Below, in pieces: positions 10,901-20,234 of a stretch of 41,882 bases of DNA. Each line of letters opens with the position of its first letter. Within the stretch, counting starts at the first letter, position 1. The DNA comes from Perkinsus olseni (Eukaryota > Perkinsozoa > Perkinsida), in assembly GCA_013115125.1 (NCBI GenBank), contig JABANN010000293.1, positions 1-41,882 of the forward strand. The letters run 5' to 3'. The notes beneath the pieces were generated by a model. That model was given only the letters and a program-made list of their open reading frames with translations. It searched no databases and was not told the DNA's origin. Made by a program: the position numbers and the translations under genes.

Positions 10901-11845
10901 GCATACACGCATGAAGGCGTCGACGTCGATGTCAAGTGCAGCCAGCGCTTTGCCAAGATCTCTCAGCTTCTTCGGATCGCTGATGACAGGCCATGACAGC
11001 CCCGGTGTGGATAGCAGCCCCCTGACCCTGTGAAACGCTGAAGGTTCAGTGGACCCGGTGGTGAAGTCCATCAGGTAAGAGTAGGCGTATCCTAGTAGGA
11101 GACTGACATAAGCCTCGTCGGCATTGGATGTGAGTGGGAAGGCCTCTACAGAGTAGCTGCCGTTGAGGAAGAGGGCAGCATGGCACCTCGCACTGCAATC
11201 CGTTGCGACGAGGGAAGTGAGCAGACAAGCTGACCGGAGCCTCTCGTCCTCAGACCCTCGAGATGAGCTTCTTGCCATAGCGCTCCAGGTAGCAGCCAAG
11301 TCACCTCCACCGACAATCCACACCACATGCGCTGAGCTCTCGAGGTCGACATCCTCAACCTTCTGCCGATGGCCGATGCTGCCCGAGGAGCCGCCCAGCA
11401 CCTCCCCCAGCGGGCTCCGGCTGCTGACCAGGCTCACTCGCATCTTAGGCGGGACATCAGCCGTGCAAATCCTGGGCAGGCGTGCCATCACAGTGGCTGT
11501 CACGGTCCCCCTGTGTAGTGGTAGACCCGCTTCCCGGATGCTGTAGGAGACATCCGAGTGCTCTTGGGCTAGGCGAGAGGGCTCCAGCGGGTACAGCTTG
11601 CTCGTCGGCACTATGATCATGTCTTCCGGGCCACCGCCTCCTAGGTGCACTACTGCTTCGGCGTCTCGTCTGTTCGGCGCCACACGGAGACTTGTAACCG
11701 TGCCGTGTACGAAGGTGGGGAAGGGCGAAGGCTCCTCCTCACCCGTGTCACGGACAACGAGCACTTCTTGCCCGACCAGATTAGAGGGGGGCTTCGGCGT
11801 TGACAAGCCGACTGTCATCACAAACACTTTTGCAACTAAGGACAC
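7991..11845 (-). CDS. Myosin-derived protein: dead motor, IQ neck, RCC1 tail (MyoH-like)
   Basis: An intron-free 1284-residue frame. Residues about 25-85 look like the SH3-like N-terminal barrel of myosins. Residues about 90-600 follow the order of a myosin head, but degraded: the P-loop GESGAGKT corresponds to GGGDLAAT (about 179-186, lysine lost), switch I to DCSARCHAA (about 216-224), helices LRDLGKALAALDID and YIDERFHRACEHI are recognisable, and IRKGSLRIGMGAIGSLL mirrors the converter-end motif. Residues about 610-890 carry several IQ-type repeats (VVHIQRVWRQKRTR, AIVLQAFYRR, VVVQAYWRGVLVRR). Residues about 950-1280 are RCC1/ATS1-like repeats (CFAWGSNSMGQCGL, LFSWGDNTCKQLG). Apicomplexan MyoH has IQ motifs and RCC1-like tail domains tied to conoid microtubules; by analogy this may be a cytoskeletal calmodulin-binding scaffold. 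It should not hydrolyse ATP. The lack of introns contrasts with its neighbours. Confidence 0.8.
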   Translation of the reverse strand: MSLVAKVFVMTVGLSTPKPPSNLVGQEVLVVRDTGEEEPSPFPTFVHGTVTSLRVAPNRRDAEAVVHLGGGGPEDMIIVPTSKLYPLEPSRLAQEHSDVSYSIREAGLPLHRGTVTATVMARLPRICTADVPPKMRVSLVSSRSPLGEVLGGSSGSIGHRQKVEDVDLESSAHVVWIVGGGDLAATWSAMARSSSRGSEDERLRSACLLTSLVATDCSARCHAALFLNGSYSVEAFPLTSNADEAYVSLLLGYAYSYLMDFTTGSTEPSAFHRVRGLLSTPGLSWPVISDPKKLRDLGKALAALDIDVDAFMRVCCALMLLVQSSSISSALCIRPDELICDLLGIEDPLDKQVSSIEFVHVLQRGLLCWAASLEVSDENGDGTIIVACPADRRDSYGSYGDLLLTREALRIARCTRAADYIDERFHRACEHIRLPTTGNERVLDLFQGSSVRLVRDICQAAADEQVGQDWLDAAKESVESVRESGVGAHLIVVTRDEKDPLEMAHQLWLFSTIAATRVNPMMKPFHIDIVEARERLALKASSETEILEELSATIGVPPGGLDIRKGSLRIGMGAIGSLLKHEAALMAPRSKKERCERILKSCMTRQYAAKAVRKVVQIQSLYRSWLERKESLDRVPRALNCLFGALCLLRRVNEFSKRHAAVVHIQRVWRQKRTRMKYAGYIMQLRRIRAAIVLQAFYRRLAAVKLVDELRLKRTRVYSVEIVQCFVRRYLAQLTLLSRAYRLRAERAAVVVQAYWRGVLVRRWWGRVRGGLPWLALIIKAKLIAMHDAQVRLSAWWRGTATRVVRSGTGKRVYDYLAAARGDIWEEVHRTRSARRIQTRWRSHRQVRHFRALTEATRVIQDAMRTTSWRRWWVSIRRTVIHLQRHFRARAELAEMERQLRASEWSNRSITHRVSPTVLGRDICIIHAPENVEETLRRTFDSYERSEGCDLHIFGSRCKHVVAVKDGWLWVSGHLVPPPPRLEALSVKTVACGSQHILFTCNETELCFAWGSNSMGQCGLPQDAVAFLRTPLAIPVRGCDGRVKLIAASGKTSAYVTKRRPSRVHVIGQCTESECADLADFGDTAIIARITLSVFEDTSRRLLKPCVFVLTGKGELFSWGDNTCKQLGRPIEDSSLARVPGKVQLGDARAAGRVVQVSVAAGAVYVLAVTDVGEVFVWGTVMRAHAGGPPEAFNFDLPTSVILPVENTAAIQVAASWGDTWFVVLAPECSVWCCRGLCRRGAFAVIENAETIEWPTSVYEARTRGALLRSSNSVKGSLVYMAFE

Positions 11846-12148
11846 CAGTCAAGCCAACGCTATTTGCTTCATACTCAACGGAAGCCTGACACTGGCAGCT
11901 CTACTCTGCCGCATGCTGCCTCTCGCTATTCATATGCGAGCGTATGCCACCAGCCGTAAAGTGTCTTGCGTACTGGAGGGAAGACCCACGCTTCTCATTT
12001 AGAAATTGTGAATCAATGACCGCCGGTCATTGACCGGGCTGATTCTGTGATCCCCCCTGAGTGCGATAGTGAGTATAGCTCGGCCTTACGCCGGACCGAC
12101 CACTACAATTGACGAAACCGTTCAATAGAGTACTCTGAGAAACGTTGA
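11846..12148. other. Intergenic, upstream region of the myosin-derived gene
   Basis: This 303-base gap lies between the start of the IQ/RCC1 gene (11845) and the stop of the TruA-type gene (12149), both minus strand. It contains the 21-bp palindrome at 12013-12033, listed separately; otherwise I see nothing in it. Confidence 0.5.
12013..12033. promoter_or_regulatory. Perfect 21-bp palindrome, possible regulator site
   Basis: Ten-base arms (tcaatgaccg and cggtcattga) flank a single central base. The right arm overlaps a second short palindrome (cggtcattgaccg). It sits about 170 bp upstream of the myosin-derived start codon and 115 bp beyond the TruA-type stop codon. A dimeric DNA-binding protein could use it, or it could be a transcript hairpin. 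Function is inferred only from symmetry and position. Confidence 0.3.
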
Positions 12149-13559
12149 CTATTCGGTGACGCTAGAGGGAGCGTTGTCCGTCCCTGTGCTGGATTTCTCC
12201 TTCCTGGCACTCTTCAGCTCAGCCACGGCCACTCGTTCGTCGAGCGTCGGCCCCTTCGCTCGCTGCATTATCGGGACGTACTTTCGGGCCTTCACCTCAC
12301 CGGTCCCTCCCGAGGACCCTGCTAGACACTGAAGCACCGCCAAATCCCTCTGAGCCGCCACCGCCGCTCGGGAGAACATCGCGACTGCTTCCTGGTCCTC
12401 GACAGCGTTTTGATCGAACCAATCAACGTCATACTCGCAATCGAATAGCACCAAACCAGCGCCATCAGCCAAGTCGTAGCTGGGCTTGCCAGGGGTCTTC
12501 TCAATGTCCAGGAGAGCATCAATAACCTCAGGCGGCTCCAGGCCTCTGCCTATGAGCATGAGGACCTCCATCATGCATCGAACCTGGTGCCATAGGAACG
12601 CGCTCCCTGTGATGACCGCATGGGAAATGACACCACCATCGCGAAGGTCGAACGAATGAATAGTCCTCTCGAAGTTGACGGTCTGCTCCACGTCCATCCT
12701 ACAGAAGTTGCGGTAGTCGTGCTGCCCAATCAGTCTCTGAGCAGCCCTGGACATCATTCCAAGGTCCAAGCCTTCCGAGGGGAAGAAATACTTGTAAGTG
12801 CGACTTTTGGAGCTGAACCGTGCGTCGAAGTCGTCGTTCGGCACCGAACAGACCCGCAAGATCCGGATATCCTCGGGAAGCACTCGGTTTATCATCTGGA
12901 CGTAGGGGAACTCGGTACCTGATGAAGCCATCGTTCCGACTAGTTCACGCAGGGGCGAACACGATACCGAGGACCTCTGATACTGATATACCATGAGACT
13001 ACAAGTTGTGGTAAGTTGGGCTACGTACTGTCTCCCATTAACCAATTCCTGTCATACTATTGCTTCACTACTTACCTACCACATTCACCCTGGTTGCGTT
13101 CAACAGAGACACTCGAGACAATTGCTACATTGAAGTCGCACGTTTCCGGAGACTCAGGAATCTGCTCACCATCTGGTTTCACACGCAGCCGCAGTGTAGC
13201 ATAGTTGCCTCTGGCATGGACCCCTTTGTCGGTTCGACCACACCGAGAGAAGTCGCAAGATGTACGGGACTCTATCAGGCAGGTCTTGACTAGAGCTTTG
13301 AAGAGCTCATTCTCCACCGTATTGACGCCAAACTCCTCCTGATTCTGCCAGGCTACTCCAGCGTACCTGAACAGCCACCAGCACGGCCACATGCAGAGAG
13401 CCTCTAGCACCTAGCCGAGGGCGCCCACCTAGTCCCGATGTAGGCAAATTTCAACAGGAAGCGGCCCGTCTTGGCCGTGGCCCAGTCTATCCCTCGAGGA
13501 GCCTTCCGTCGCTTCTTGCTCTTGGGCTCGGAAGAGCTGCTCGGCGGGGTGGAGGACAT
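12149..13559 (-). CDS. tRNA pseudouridine synthase, TruA/PUS3 (DEG1) type
   Basis: Three exons: 13429-13559, 13076-13366 and 12149-12998, separated by 62- and 77-nt GT-AG introns; the frames join to 423 residues. The start MSSTPPSSSSEPKSKKRRK gives a basic, serine-rich N-terminus. FLLKFAYIGTRYAGVAWQNQ and the catalytic motif GRTDKGVHA (aspartate nucleophile present) are diagnostic of TruA. INRVLPEDIRIL, DFDARFSSKSRTYKYFF and AFLWHQVRCMMEVLMLIGRG follow in the usual order, and the spacing fits the eukaryotic PUS3/DEG1 subgroup, which modifies U38/U39 in tRNA anticodon stems. The C-terminal tail of about 80 residues is charged. It looks complete and catalytically competent. It sits head-to-tail with the RsuA-family gene (333-bp gap) and four SPOUT methyltransferase genes, all minus strand. 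The PUS3 versus PUS1 choice rests on motif memory. Confidence 0.9.
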
Positions 13560-13892
13560 GACGCAACTCTGCTAGCATTGCCAATGGACCAAGGGAAAGC
13601 CGACAAACGCAACCTAACCAACTTCGAAAATACATCCGAAACATGTCCAACAGTCGGCGCATCACTCAGGGATCCGCAGCGCCTGGTCATCTCTCTCCAT
13701 ATCGATCTGGGGTGGGGGCTCCTCCCCTATCGCCAGAGAGTGCCGAGCTTGATCGAAGATCGACACGAACTCGCCGGTGATCGGATTCACCAGTGTACCT
13801 AGGAGATTATTCAGGCGACTTCTACATAGCAGTGACTCAATTTCAAAAGTTCAAATTTTGACTACCAACAGTCGTGACTGCCCAACTTTCTA

Positions 13893-15018
13893 CTAGCAAG
13901 CGTCCCTCCCAGGTACCCGCTCACCTTTAGCAGCCATGATGGCATCCCTCGCTATCCTCCGCGGTGCTAGATGCCTCACATGGGGACTCACTGGCTGGGG
14001 GCAGATGTAATCAACGTAAGCAGTGCTCGATCTGTAGGGCCCGAACGATGCCGAGTTGACCTTAGTTACCTGAAGCACGCGGTAGCGGCTGTCGGAGCCA
14101 CAAGGGAGGGCTCTGCCTTACCCGGAGTTTGTATGTGTCTCTGAATAGCTTCACCAAGCTCTTCTCATTAGTCATCACTAGTCGGACTCTCAGCCACGTC
14201 ACCTCCTCGCTCGGCCGCTTGTCTATACCAACGAAGACCTGTTCGCCATCTAGAGGTGTGAGCAGCGACGGCTGGGCGCGCGTACTTGTCCGTAATCGAC
14301 ACTGCCCACTTGAACGCCTTCTTTTCGCCTCCAGCTCCGGAAGCGGTCCTCGGGTAATCTGCCTTTCACACGAACCAGAAAAACACCTGTGAAGCGCAAA
14401 GGGCGTCAAAAACCTAGAAACTGCCAATCCTTCAACCCACTGAGGACTTTGCTGCGGGGGTGAGCCATATTGTGGGCAAACTCGCCATCATTAGTGAGGA
14501 CAACCAGGCCGGAACACATGACTGGGATGGGGTTAATTACGATGAAGTGTGGTGGTATCAAGTCGACGTTGTTGATGTTATGGCTGAGTTCGTGTGCCTG
14601 GGGGAAGCCCACAGATGGGGCGGCACCCAGGAAGGCCGACTCACCCGACGCTTGTACCATATCTCGAATAAATCAGGCAAGGCTGTAAGGCCGCGTATCC
14701 GTGTCGCACTACAGACGACGCCTCGAGGTTTGTTGATGAGCCAAACCTTCGGATCCCTGAACAGAAGCTCATCACGCGGCCGCCTCCTGCAGACAGAGCC
14801 CACCCCGGTGGCTCCACTGGTTGATCTCGGCAGATGACATCGCAATGGTCAGACACTTGCACGTTATGGCGGACAACTTGGCCGTCAACGACAACTTCGC
14901 CATTCCTTATGGCCGCTTCCGCCTGACGACCAAGAAATCGGAACTCAAGCGAGGAAGAGATCCATCCACCTGGGAGCGCGACATCTGGCCAGACAGAGAT
15001 ATCCTTCGAGCGAGCCAT
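13893..15018 (-). CDS. RsuA/RluB-family pseudouridine synthase-like protein lacking the catalytic Asp
   Basis: Exons: 14804-15018, 14645-14756, 14441-14597, one starting at 14386, another to about 14118, and 13893-14069. An S4-like segment (FLGRQAEAAIRNGEVVVDGQ) is followed by VWLINKPRGVVCSATRIRG, then GLVVLTNDGEFAHNMAHPR, FLVRVKGRLPEDRF, VTWLRVRLV and a C-terminal VTKVNSASFGPYR, the complete order of the RsuA/RluB/RluE family. These enzymes normally use an aspartate in GRLD just upstream of the LTNDG motif; the frame here reads NPIPVMCSGLVVLTNDG, so GRLD is replaced by NPIP. The junction before this exon (YKRR|AHEL) has a good polypyrimidine acceptor, and I found no GRLD codons nearby. It is probably an RNA-binding pseudo-enzyme. 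The extreme N-terminus and the splice near 14275 are uncertain. Confidence 0.8.
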
Positions 15019-15295
15019 TCAAAGCTAGTGGTCATCTTCTGTAGTGTACGGCAAGCTATCCGAGGGACGTCCTCGGCGGTCATCACTCGAGGGGCCACCT
15101 TTCCAGCAGAGCAGCGAGAAGCGGCCGAGGTGAGCAAACCCTCACCGGCGTGGATGAGGGCCCGACTGCCGCTCATAAATTACAAAAAACCAACCCGAGG
15201 AAGGTTGTGATGAGAGTATCCCCAAACCAGTACCCGAAAGGCCTACACAAATTCGAACGGAGTCCAGGAAACAATGGCGGAAACAGAATGGCATG

Positions 15296-16318
15296 TCAGA
15301 TCGTACTGGCTGCATTGTCATGGCCTCTTGTCACATTCACTCGGCACGAATTAGTCCATGTACTGGTATGCTTGTATCGTTCAAACAGGGCGATCGCTAA
15401 GGCATAGCTCACGTTGAAGCTGTGATGAGTACCCTCCGCGGTGGGTATCTGTAGAGAAGGGCACTCGGGAAACGATGAAAGCAGCAGAGCCAGCAGCGAC
15501 CGGCATATCTAGAACAAAGCCTTGGGATCAGGTCTTGCAATAAGCAACAGGCCCGTCCCGCGAATATCCTTCCCATGCAACTCACGCTAAGAACGGCATC
15601 GGCGACTCCGAGGACGGCGTCCGAGACACCGTCGGCCTCTCCACCAGCTACCATCAGCAGGTGAGAACTTCTCAAATAACATGAGTCCGAGGACGCGGCA
15701 GTGAGATCAATCCACTGCAGCTGAACGACGGGCACGTCCAACGCAAGCGGCGAGGAAACCAACCATCGTACATACACCCCGAGAGATGGCCTCTTCCTTG
15801 TTCTCTAACGCACACACGACGAAGTCATGGTCCTTCCTTAAAGCATCGATGAGTTCTATCGGGTCCGTTGTAGTGAATATTCTCGGGCCACTGAGCGTAC
15901 TGTAGTGAGAGTAGTTCAAGGCAAGTTGGAGGAGGTCCCTGAACGACTGTACGAGTCCACTCCCGCAAGGGTCCGCTGAAGACACCGGAAGATATCCCCT
16001 CCATGGATAGGACGACGCGAGATAACGGAGAGATGATGCAGAAAATACAGGCCGTTCACTCACTCTGTGACGGCGCCCTCGCCCAAAATCAAGGCTCCTG
16101 CCCCGAAGCTCGAGCTGTATCGGAGGACCCTTGCTACGTTGCCTGGGTACCTACCCCTCATGCCACTTGACTAGGCCGCAAGCAGGTAGTGGGACTCACT
16201 GCACTCCATCAAGCATGACCAGCGTGTGGGCCTTTGCACTTGCCCTACCGCCGCTCGCTACAAAGTCAATGACGCTATTCAAGCGGGATGCTCGCAGGAT
16301 ACGCTGACGCTGGAGCAT
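15296..16318 (-). CDS. SPOUT (TrmH-type) RNA 2'-O-methyltransferase paralog 1
   Basis: Five exons: 16200-16318, 16064-16150, about 15955 to 15776 (acceptor uncertain), 15586-15720 and 15296-15448. Motif 1 is LVMLDGVQYPGNVARVLR, retaining the conserved Asn and Arg used by TrmH-family enzymes. Motif 2 is LLMVAGGEADGVSDAVLGVA. Motif 3 is HSFNVSYALAIALFERYK, the SLNVS-type segment of the trefoil knot that binds S-adenosylmethionine. All three are canonical, so this copy is the best candidate for an active enzyme of the cluster. There is no large N-terminal substrate domain; the protein is roughly the SPOUT domain alone, about 220-230 residues. Target RNA cannot be told from sequence. It is the most downstream of four tandem copies and lies 277 bp upstream of the RsuA-family gene on the same strand. 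Confidence 0.82.
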
Positions 16319-16450
16319 CCAACCCTGGGGAAAGCTGCATGGCCATGCTGTACCTAGACAACCGAGCAAAGGAGCCGGCCTCCTGTATCATGCCTTTCTA
16401 TCACTTCCCTTCAGCCTGGATACGACCCGTCTAGCAACACTAGGCAGATC

Positions 16451-17506
16451 TCAACACAAGAAACTAGACTCGAACTGGTCATCGGAAACGTCCCCATGCT
16501 TCCCCATTCTCTGCCGTATCCTCTCTTCCCGCAGAGCCCGCAACTCTGCGTCCGGCAGCGGTGGTAGAGGGCTAGGGCGAGGCCAATCCTTAGTGAATCG
16601 GTACCGCTCGAACATAGCCAAGGTCATCGCACTGCACACATTGTAGCTGTGATGGTGGTCGAACACAGTGGGGATCTGAGAACTCGAGCCACGTACGCCA
16701 CGAGCCATCCTCAAGGACAGTACGACATCTCTCTTCAGCCAGGGCGGAACGAAACTCACGCTCAGGATTGCATCAGCTTCCCTCGGGATGAGTGGGCCAA
16801 CGCCTTCCAACTCTCCGCCACCAACGAACAGCACTCGTGGCGATGATATCTCCTTGCCGGCCGACGCGTCGCAGCTGAGGTCGATGAAGGGCAACTAAGA
16901 GGGGTTGCTGAGTGACGAGGACAGACAAAGGCGACTGTAGGGCACCCTTACGTCGTGTTGGACGGCCACTTCCTTATTCTCGAGGACAATCACGCGGTAG
17001 CCATACTCCTCGCGCAAGCGCTGCATCGTCCCCGCACAGTCGACGTTCAATACTAGAGGTATCCCACCACGACGAACAGTATGGGACGAGCAGAGAGCCG
17101 ACAAGGCGAAGTCCCTATCAAAGCAAATTGCTTCCCGCCTAGACCTCGAGGATTACCGTTGGTACAAGTGGGACCCCCTAGAGTCGGCAAGCAGCAGTGC
17201 AGAGCATCCCAACTTGCCGGCATTGGCCAGCACGTTGCCGACATTGCCTGGATACCTGCGGGCCGAATCTTGCCCTCTGCCACTCAATGCCTCCAAGACT
17301 CACTTGACACCATCGAGGAGCATCAACGTATGCGGTGGGATCTTAACTTCGAGTACTTCCACCACACTCTGATGCAAGAAAGAAGCGGCCAGCAAGCAAA
17401 GATTCCTCGTTGGATTTGGGCGTGAGAAGCCGCATCCGAGCATGAAAGACTGCACACAAATCCGCGCCCTTGCGCCACAGCCATGCCCGTACTCAGACTC
17501 CGCCAC
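16451..17506 (-). CDS. SPOUT (TrmH-type) methyltransferase paralog 2, motif-1 Arg replaced
   Basis: Five exons, 17304-17506, 17157-17255, 16952-17114, 16760-16894 and 16451-16675, join in frame to 274 residues. Motif 1 reads LMLLDGVKYPGNVGNVLANA: the Asn is kept, but the position of the family's catalytic Arg is Ala. Motif 2 is VLFVGGGELEGVGPLI and motif 3 is HSYNVCSAMTLAMFERYR, both good. A C-terminal extension after KDWPRP is charged and absent from paralog 1. Exon 4 is 135 nt, as in paralogs 1 and 4, and intron positions agree. The family methylates ribose 2'-O in tRNA or rRNA; with the Arg gone this copy may bind cofactor or RNA without efficient catalysis, or act in a heteromer. It lies 132 bp from paralog 1 and 24 bp from paralog 3. 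Confidence 0.82.
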
Positions 17507-17530
17507 GTTGTTGTGTCAGAAACATGCTTC

Positions 17531-18944
17531 TCAAGTAACGGCTGCCGAGAACTGACCGCTATCTGCTTCAGGCACGTGTGAGTTCGGATACCTCAGGGCC
17601 GTCGGCGGGCACGCAGGAGGCCTCGGCCAGTCTTTCGTGAGCTTGTAACGCTGAAGCATTGCTGCAGTGAGACTGTGATTGACACCAAGCTCGATCGGCA
17701 CCTACGAGGAGGACCTTGTGCAATCAGGCTGATTGAATCAGCCTGCAAGAGTAGTCCAGTCGCCAGTTACAATCGACACTCAGAGAGTCAGCGCTTTCTG
17801 TATCAAGAAGCGAGTGGGGGAAGGCATATGCCCTCTAGACGACTAGATTCTGACTCTATGGAAAATTTACTACGATCGTATTGTTATTTCCGATTTCTCC
17901 GGCCGTCTCGAACACGCTATCACAAAGCTCGGCCACCCGTACATTCGACGAAAATTCTCCCTTAAGACGAAACTCGAGGCCAGAAAGTAAAAATTTCACT
18001 GTGCAATGGGTGGATTGGTTTCCGAAAGTGTGGAGTGATCCCTGCATGAAAGCATGGCCCGTTAGTGGAGCGAAGCGTCGCCGCGTTCCAGGGCTTACCC
18101 GCATATAGAAATGCGCCTTCTCCCCGAGAGTGTCACCGGCAACACATTGAGGGCCATCTACGACCATAAGCAACAGTTGACTGCCCATCCAAGCAGAGTC
18201 TTGTACACCGCTGCTCAGGTCTACCGTTGGTAGGAGCACCTGCAACACATCCCGATCGAGCAAAGCCGTGCAAGAAAGTCCAATCGATGCGCGGTAGACG
18301 CAGGGATGTGCAGACGACAGGCTCACAAGGTGCACAGATGCCCGAGTGATTTCCAAGATTGTGAAAGAACTCACGCGGTCGCTGGTGTCGTCGGAACACA
18401 ACGACCCTATGGTGTAGCCGTAGGAATCAGACAATACGGTAGCGACCTCAGTAGACTCCACACCAGCAAGCACATGTGGTCCCCCGAAACAGTAAGCCAT
18501 CGAGTGCCTCAAGCAGGTCTTCACGAAGGACCTGAAGAGCCACATTCACCAATCTTCGCCCCAGCTTCACGAGAACGACCGCCTACTGTGTGTAAATAAA
18601 CCCCCTAGTGGTTCCAAGGATAACAGCAGAAGCTCCCAGCAAGTGACAATTCCGTATCACGCTGGCCACAACGCCTGGGTTCCTGACAGAGCTCAGTACA
18701 GTGCGGCACCTGTGGTAGAGGCAGACACCTACTCTATGTCGTTGAGTAGGATCAACGTATGCGGAGAGATTCCGGATTCGCCGCCATGCACGATCTCAGA
18801 CAGGGATGCACTAGTGTACTTGTCGGTCCACACCGAGAACAGCCGCCGCCGGGCGTACGACTTGGCCGCTATGCTACCGAGACGTCGAAGAAGTATTATC
18901 GATATGACAGGCGGAAAGCAACAGATCCTCATCGATTTATCCAC
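17531..18944 (-). CDS. SPOUT-derived paralog 3, most degenerate of the array
   Basis: Five exons, 18733-18944, 18587-18682, 18375-18531, 18099-18239 and 17531-17701, join in frame to 258 residues. The third and fourth introns are long for this locus (135 and 397 nt). Motif 1 is LILLNDIENPGVVASVIRN: the Asn of PGNV is Val, the Arg is kept. Motif 2 has lost GGE (LLLMVVDGPQCVAGDTLGEK), and motif 3 reads VNHSLTAAMLQRYKLTKDWP, without the SxN core. All exons remain open and intron phases match the other copies, so it appears to be maintained as a protein but is unlikely to be a methyltransferase. It could be a structural partner of another copy, since SPOUT enzymes work as dimers; that is inference. 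The start at 18944 is the first in-frame ATG in a weakly supported N-terminal stretch. Confidence 0.75.
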
Positions 18945-19019
18945 TCCTCATCAACTCAGTCCCTCTCGCAGCAGTAGCAGAAACCACGCATGAAACGAAG
19001 GACATGGTGGGACGAGGCA

Positions 19020-19992
19020 TCAGGCAGACACGCAGGTCGGGGGAATAGCAGACGGTCTAGGCCAATGCCTCGTCACTTTGAACCTCTCGAAGAGAGCAAT
19101 CGTCACGGCACAGCTGATGTTATAGCTGAACTGCGCGCTGGGCAAGGTCGGAACCTGAAGGAGACGACCAAGCACGATAGAGATGAATTCTGCCATGGTG
19201 GATATCACATCCCACAAAACGTCAGCTCGGCCGACTAGCTCGTCCCCCGGCCGCTGAGCCTCCCCGCCACTGATGAAAAGCAACCTATGGGCCTCCATGA
19301 ACTCGCTACTCGACGCCAGCCGACACAGGTCGTAACGGCGGGCCTGAGAACCGCTGTGAGTGGTGTGACTGCATCACAAAGAGGGCCTCAGGTTCCGAAA
19401 CACTCTGCTACCTGCGAGCTGCTATCAGTGAGAGAACCGTCCCCAAGGACTGCTATTGTATACCCAAAGTGCGTCTTGAGCTCATCAACGGCTTCAATTA
19501 GGTTGCAGGTCGGGACTACGGGGCAGCCTCCGCGCTTGTAACACATCGACATCCGCAGTGCAGATCTCATCCATGAACTACGCAACGACGGAGTGGATGG
19601 GAGAGATGCTCTGGACCCTACTTCGATTGGTGTCGGTCACTGTTTTGGGAGCTGCTGCCGAACAGTACACCGGAAACTCCAAGGAGGTAACTGTGTCTCA
19701 ATATACTGGCCGCGTTGCTAGAGAACCTATCGAACTTCTATGATGCGTCATAGGCGATAGCGTGATAGTTCCGGTTAACAAACACATGCCGGCTGCGAAG
19801 GAAGAGCAACACACCCACGTGTCCGATCGAGAGCTCCACCAATGAATACTGTATCGAGTCAGCCATGACCAGAGTGTGCGGCGCAGGTCCTTCTCTAGCG
19901 AGGATGCTGCCTAGGGAGGGATACAGAAAAGGGGCACTCCACGTAGCAAAGCTCCTCCTCAATAACGCACTAGCATTTACTGGAAGAAGCAT
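19020..19992 (-). CDS. SPOUT (TrmH-type) methyltransferase paralog 4
   Basis: Supported exons are 19850-19992, 19641-19726, an exon ending at 19412, 19209-19343 and 19020-19154. Motif 1 is DSIQFSSNAASILRHSYLLG, with Asn and Arg kept although PGN is SSN. Motif 2 is LLFISGGEAQRPGDELVGRA and motif 3 is FSYNISCAVTIALFERFK. The last intron (19155-19208) is 54 nt, a multiple of three and open, so retention would give a longer but in-frame protein. Exon 4 is 135 nt, identical in length to paralogs 1 and 2. The exon 2/3 junction is unresolved: the only canonical in-frame solution I found implies a 23-nt intron, and exon 3 would then be about 45 nt longer than in the other copies. It is the most upstream member of the tandem array, and its start codon at 19992 is the least certain part. 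Confidence 0.75.
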
Positions 19993-20234
19993 GAACTACA
20001 GTCGAACAATCGATCGCACATCCCAGAGCGCAACCCGCGCTACCGTGATGAACCAAGAGCCTATCATCGACGAGGAAAAGTCTAGATTCATGGTGAAAGT
20101 AAGGTTACAGCCTTAGCGAAGGCCGCGAGAAAAATCAACTTGTGGCCCACGATTCATCCAGGCCATACTTGTCGGGAGAATGAATGGTATAACACTTGAA
20201 AGCAACTCCATAATGCGCGTCATAACAACCAGCG

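Noticed and set aside
17856-18098. Read-through extension of SPOUT paralog 3 after HFYMR
   Set aside because: A good gtaagc donor follows HFYMR, and the motif-3 exon lies at 17531-17701; the open stretch between is best read as intron.
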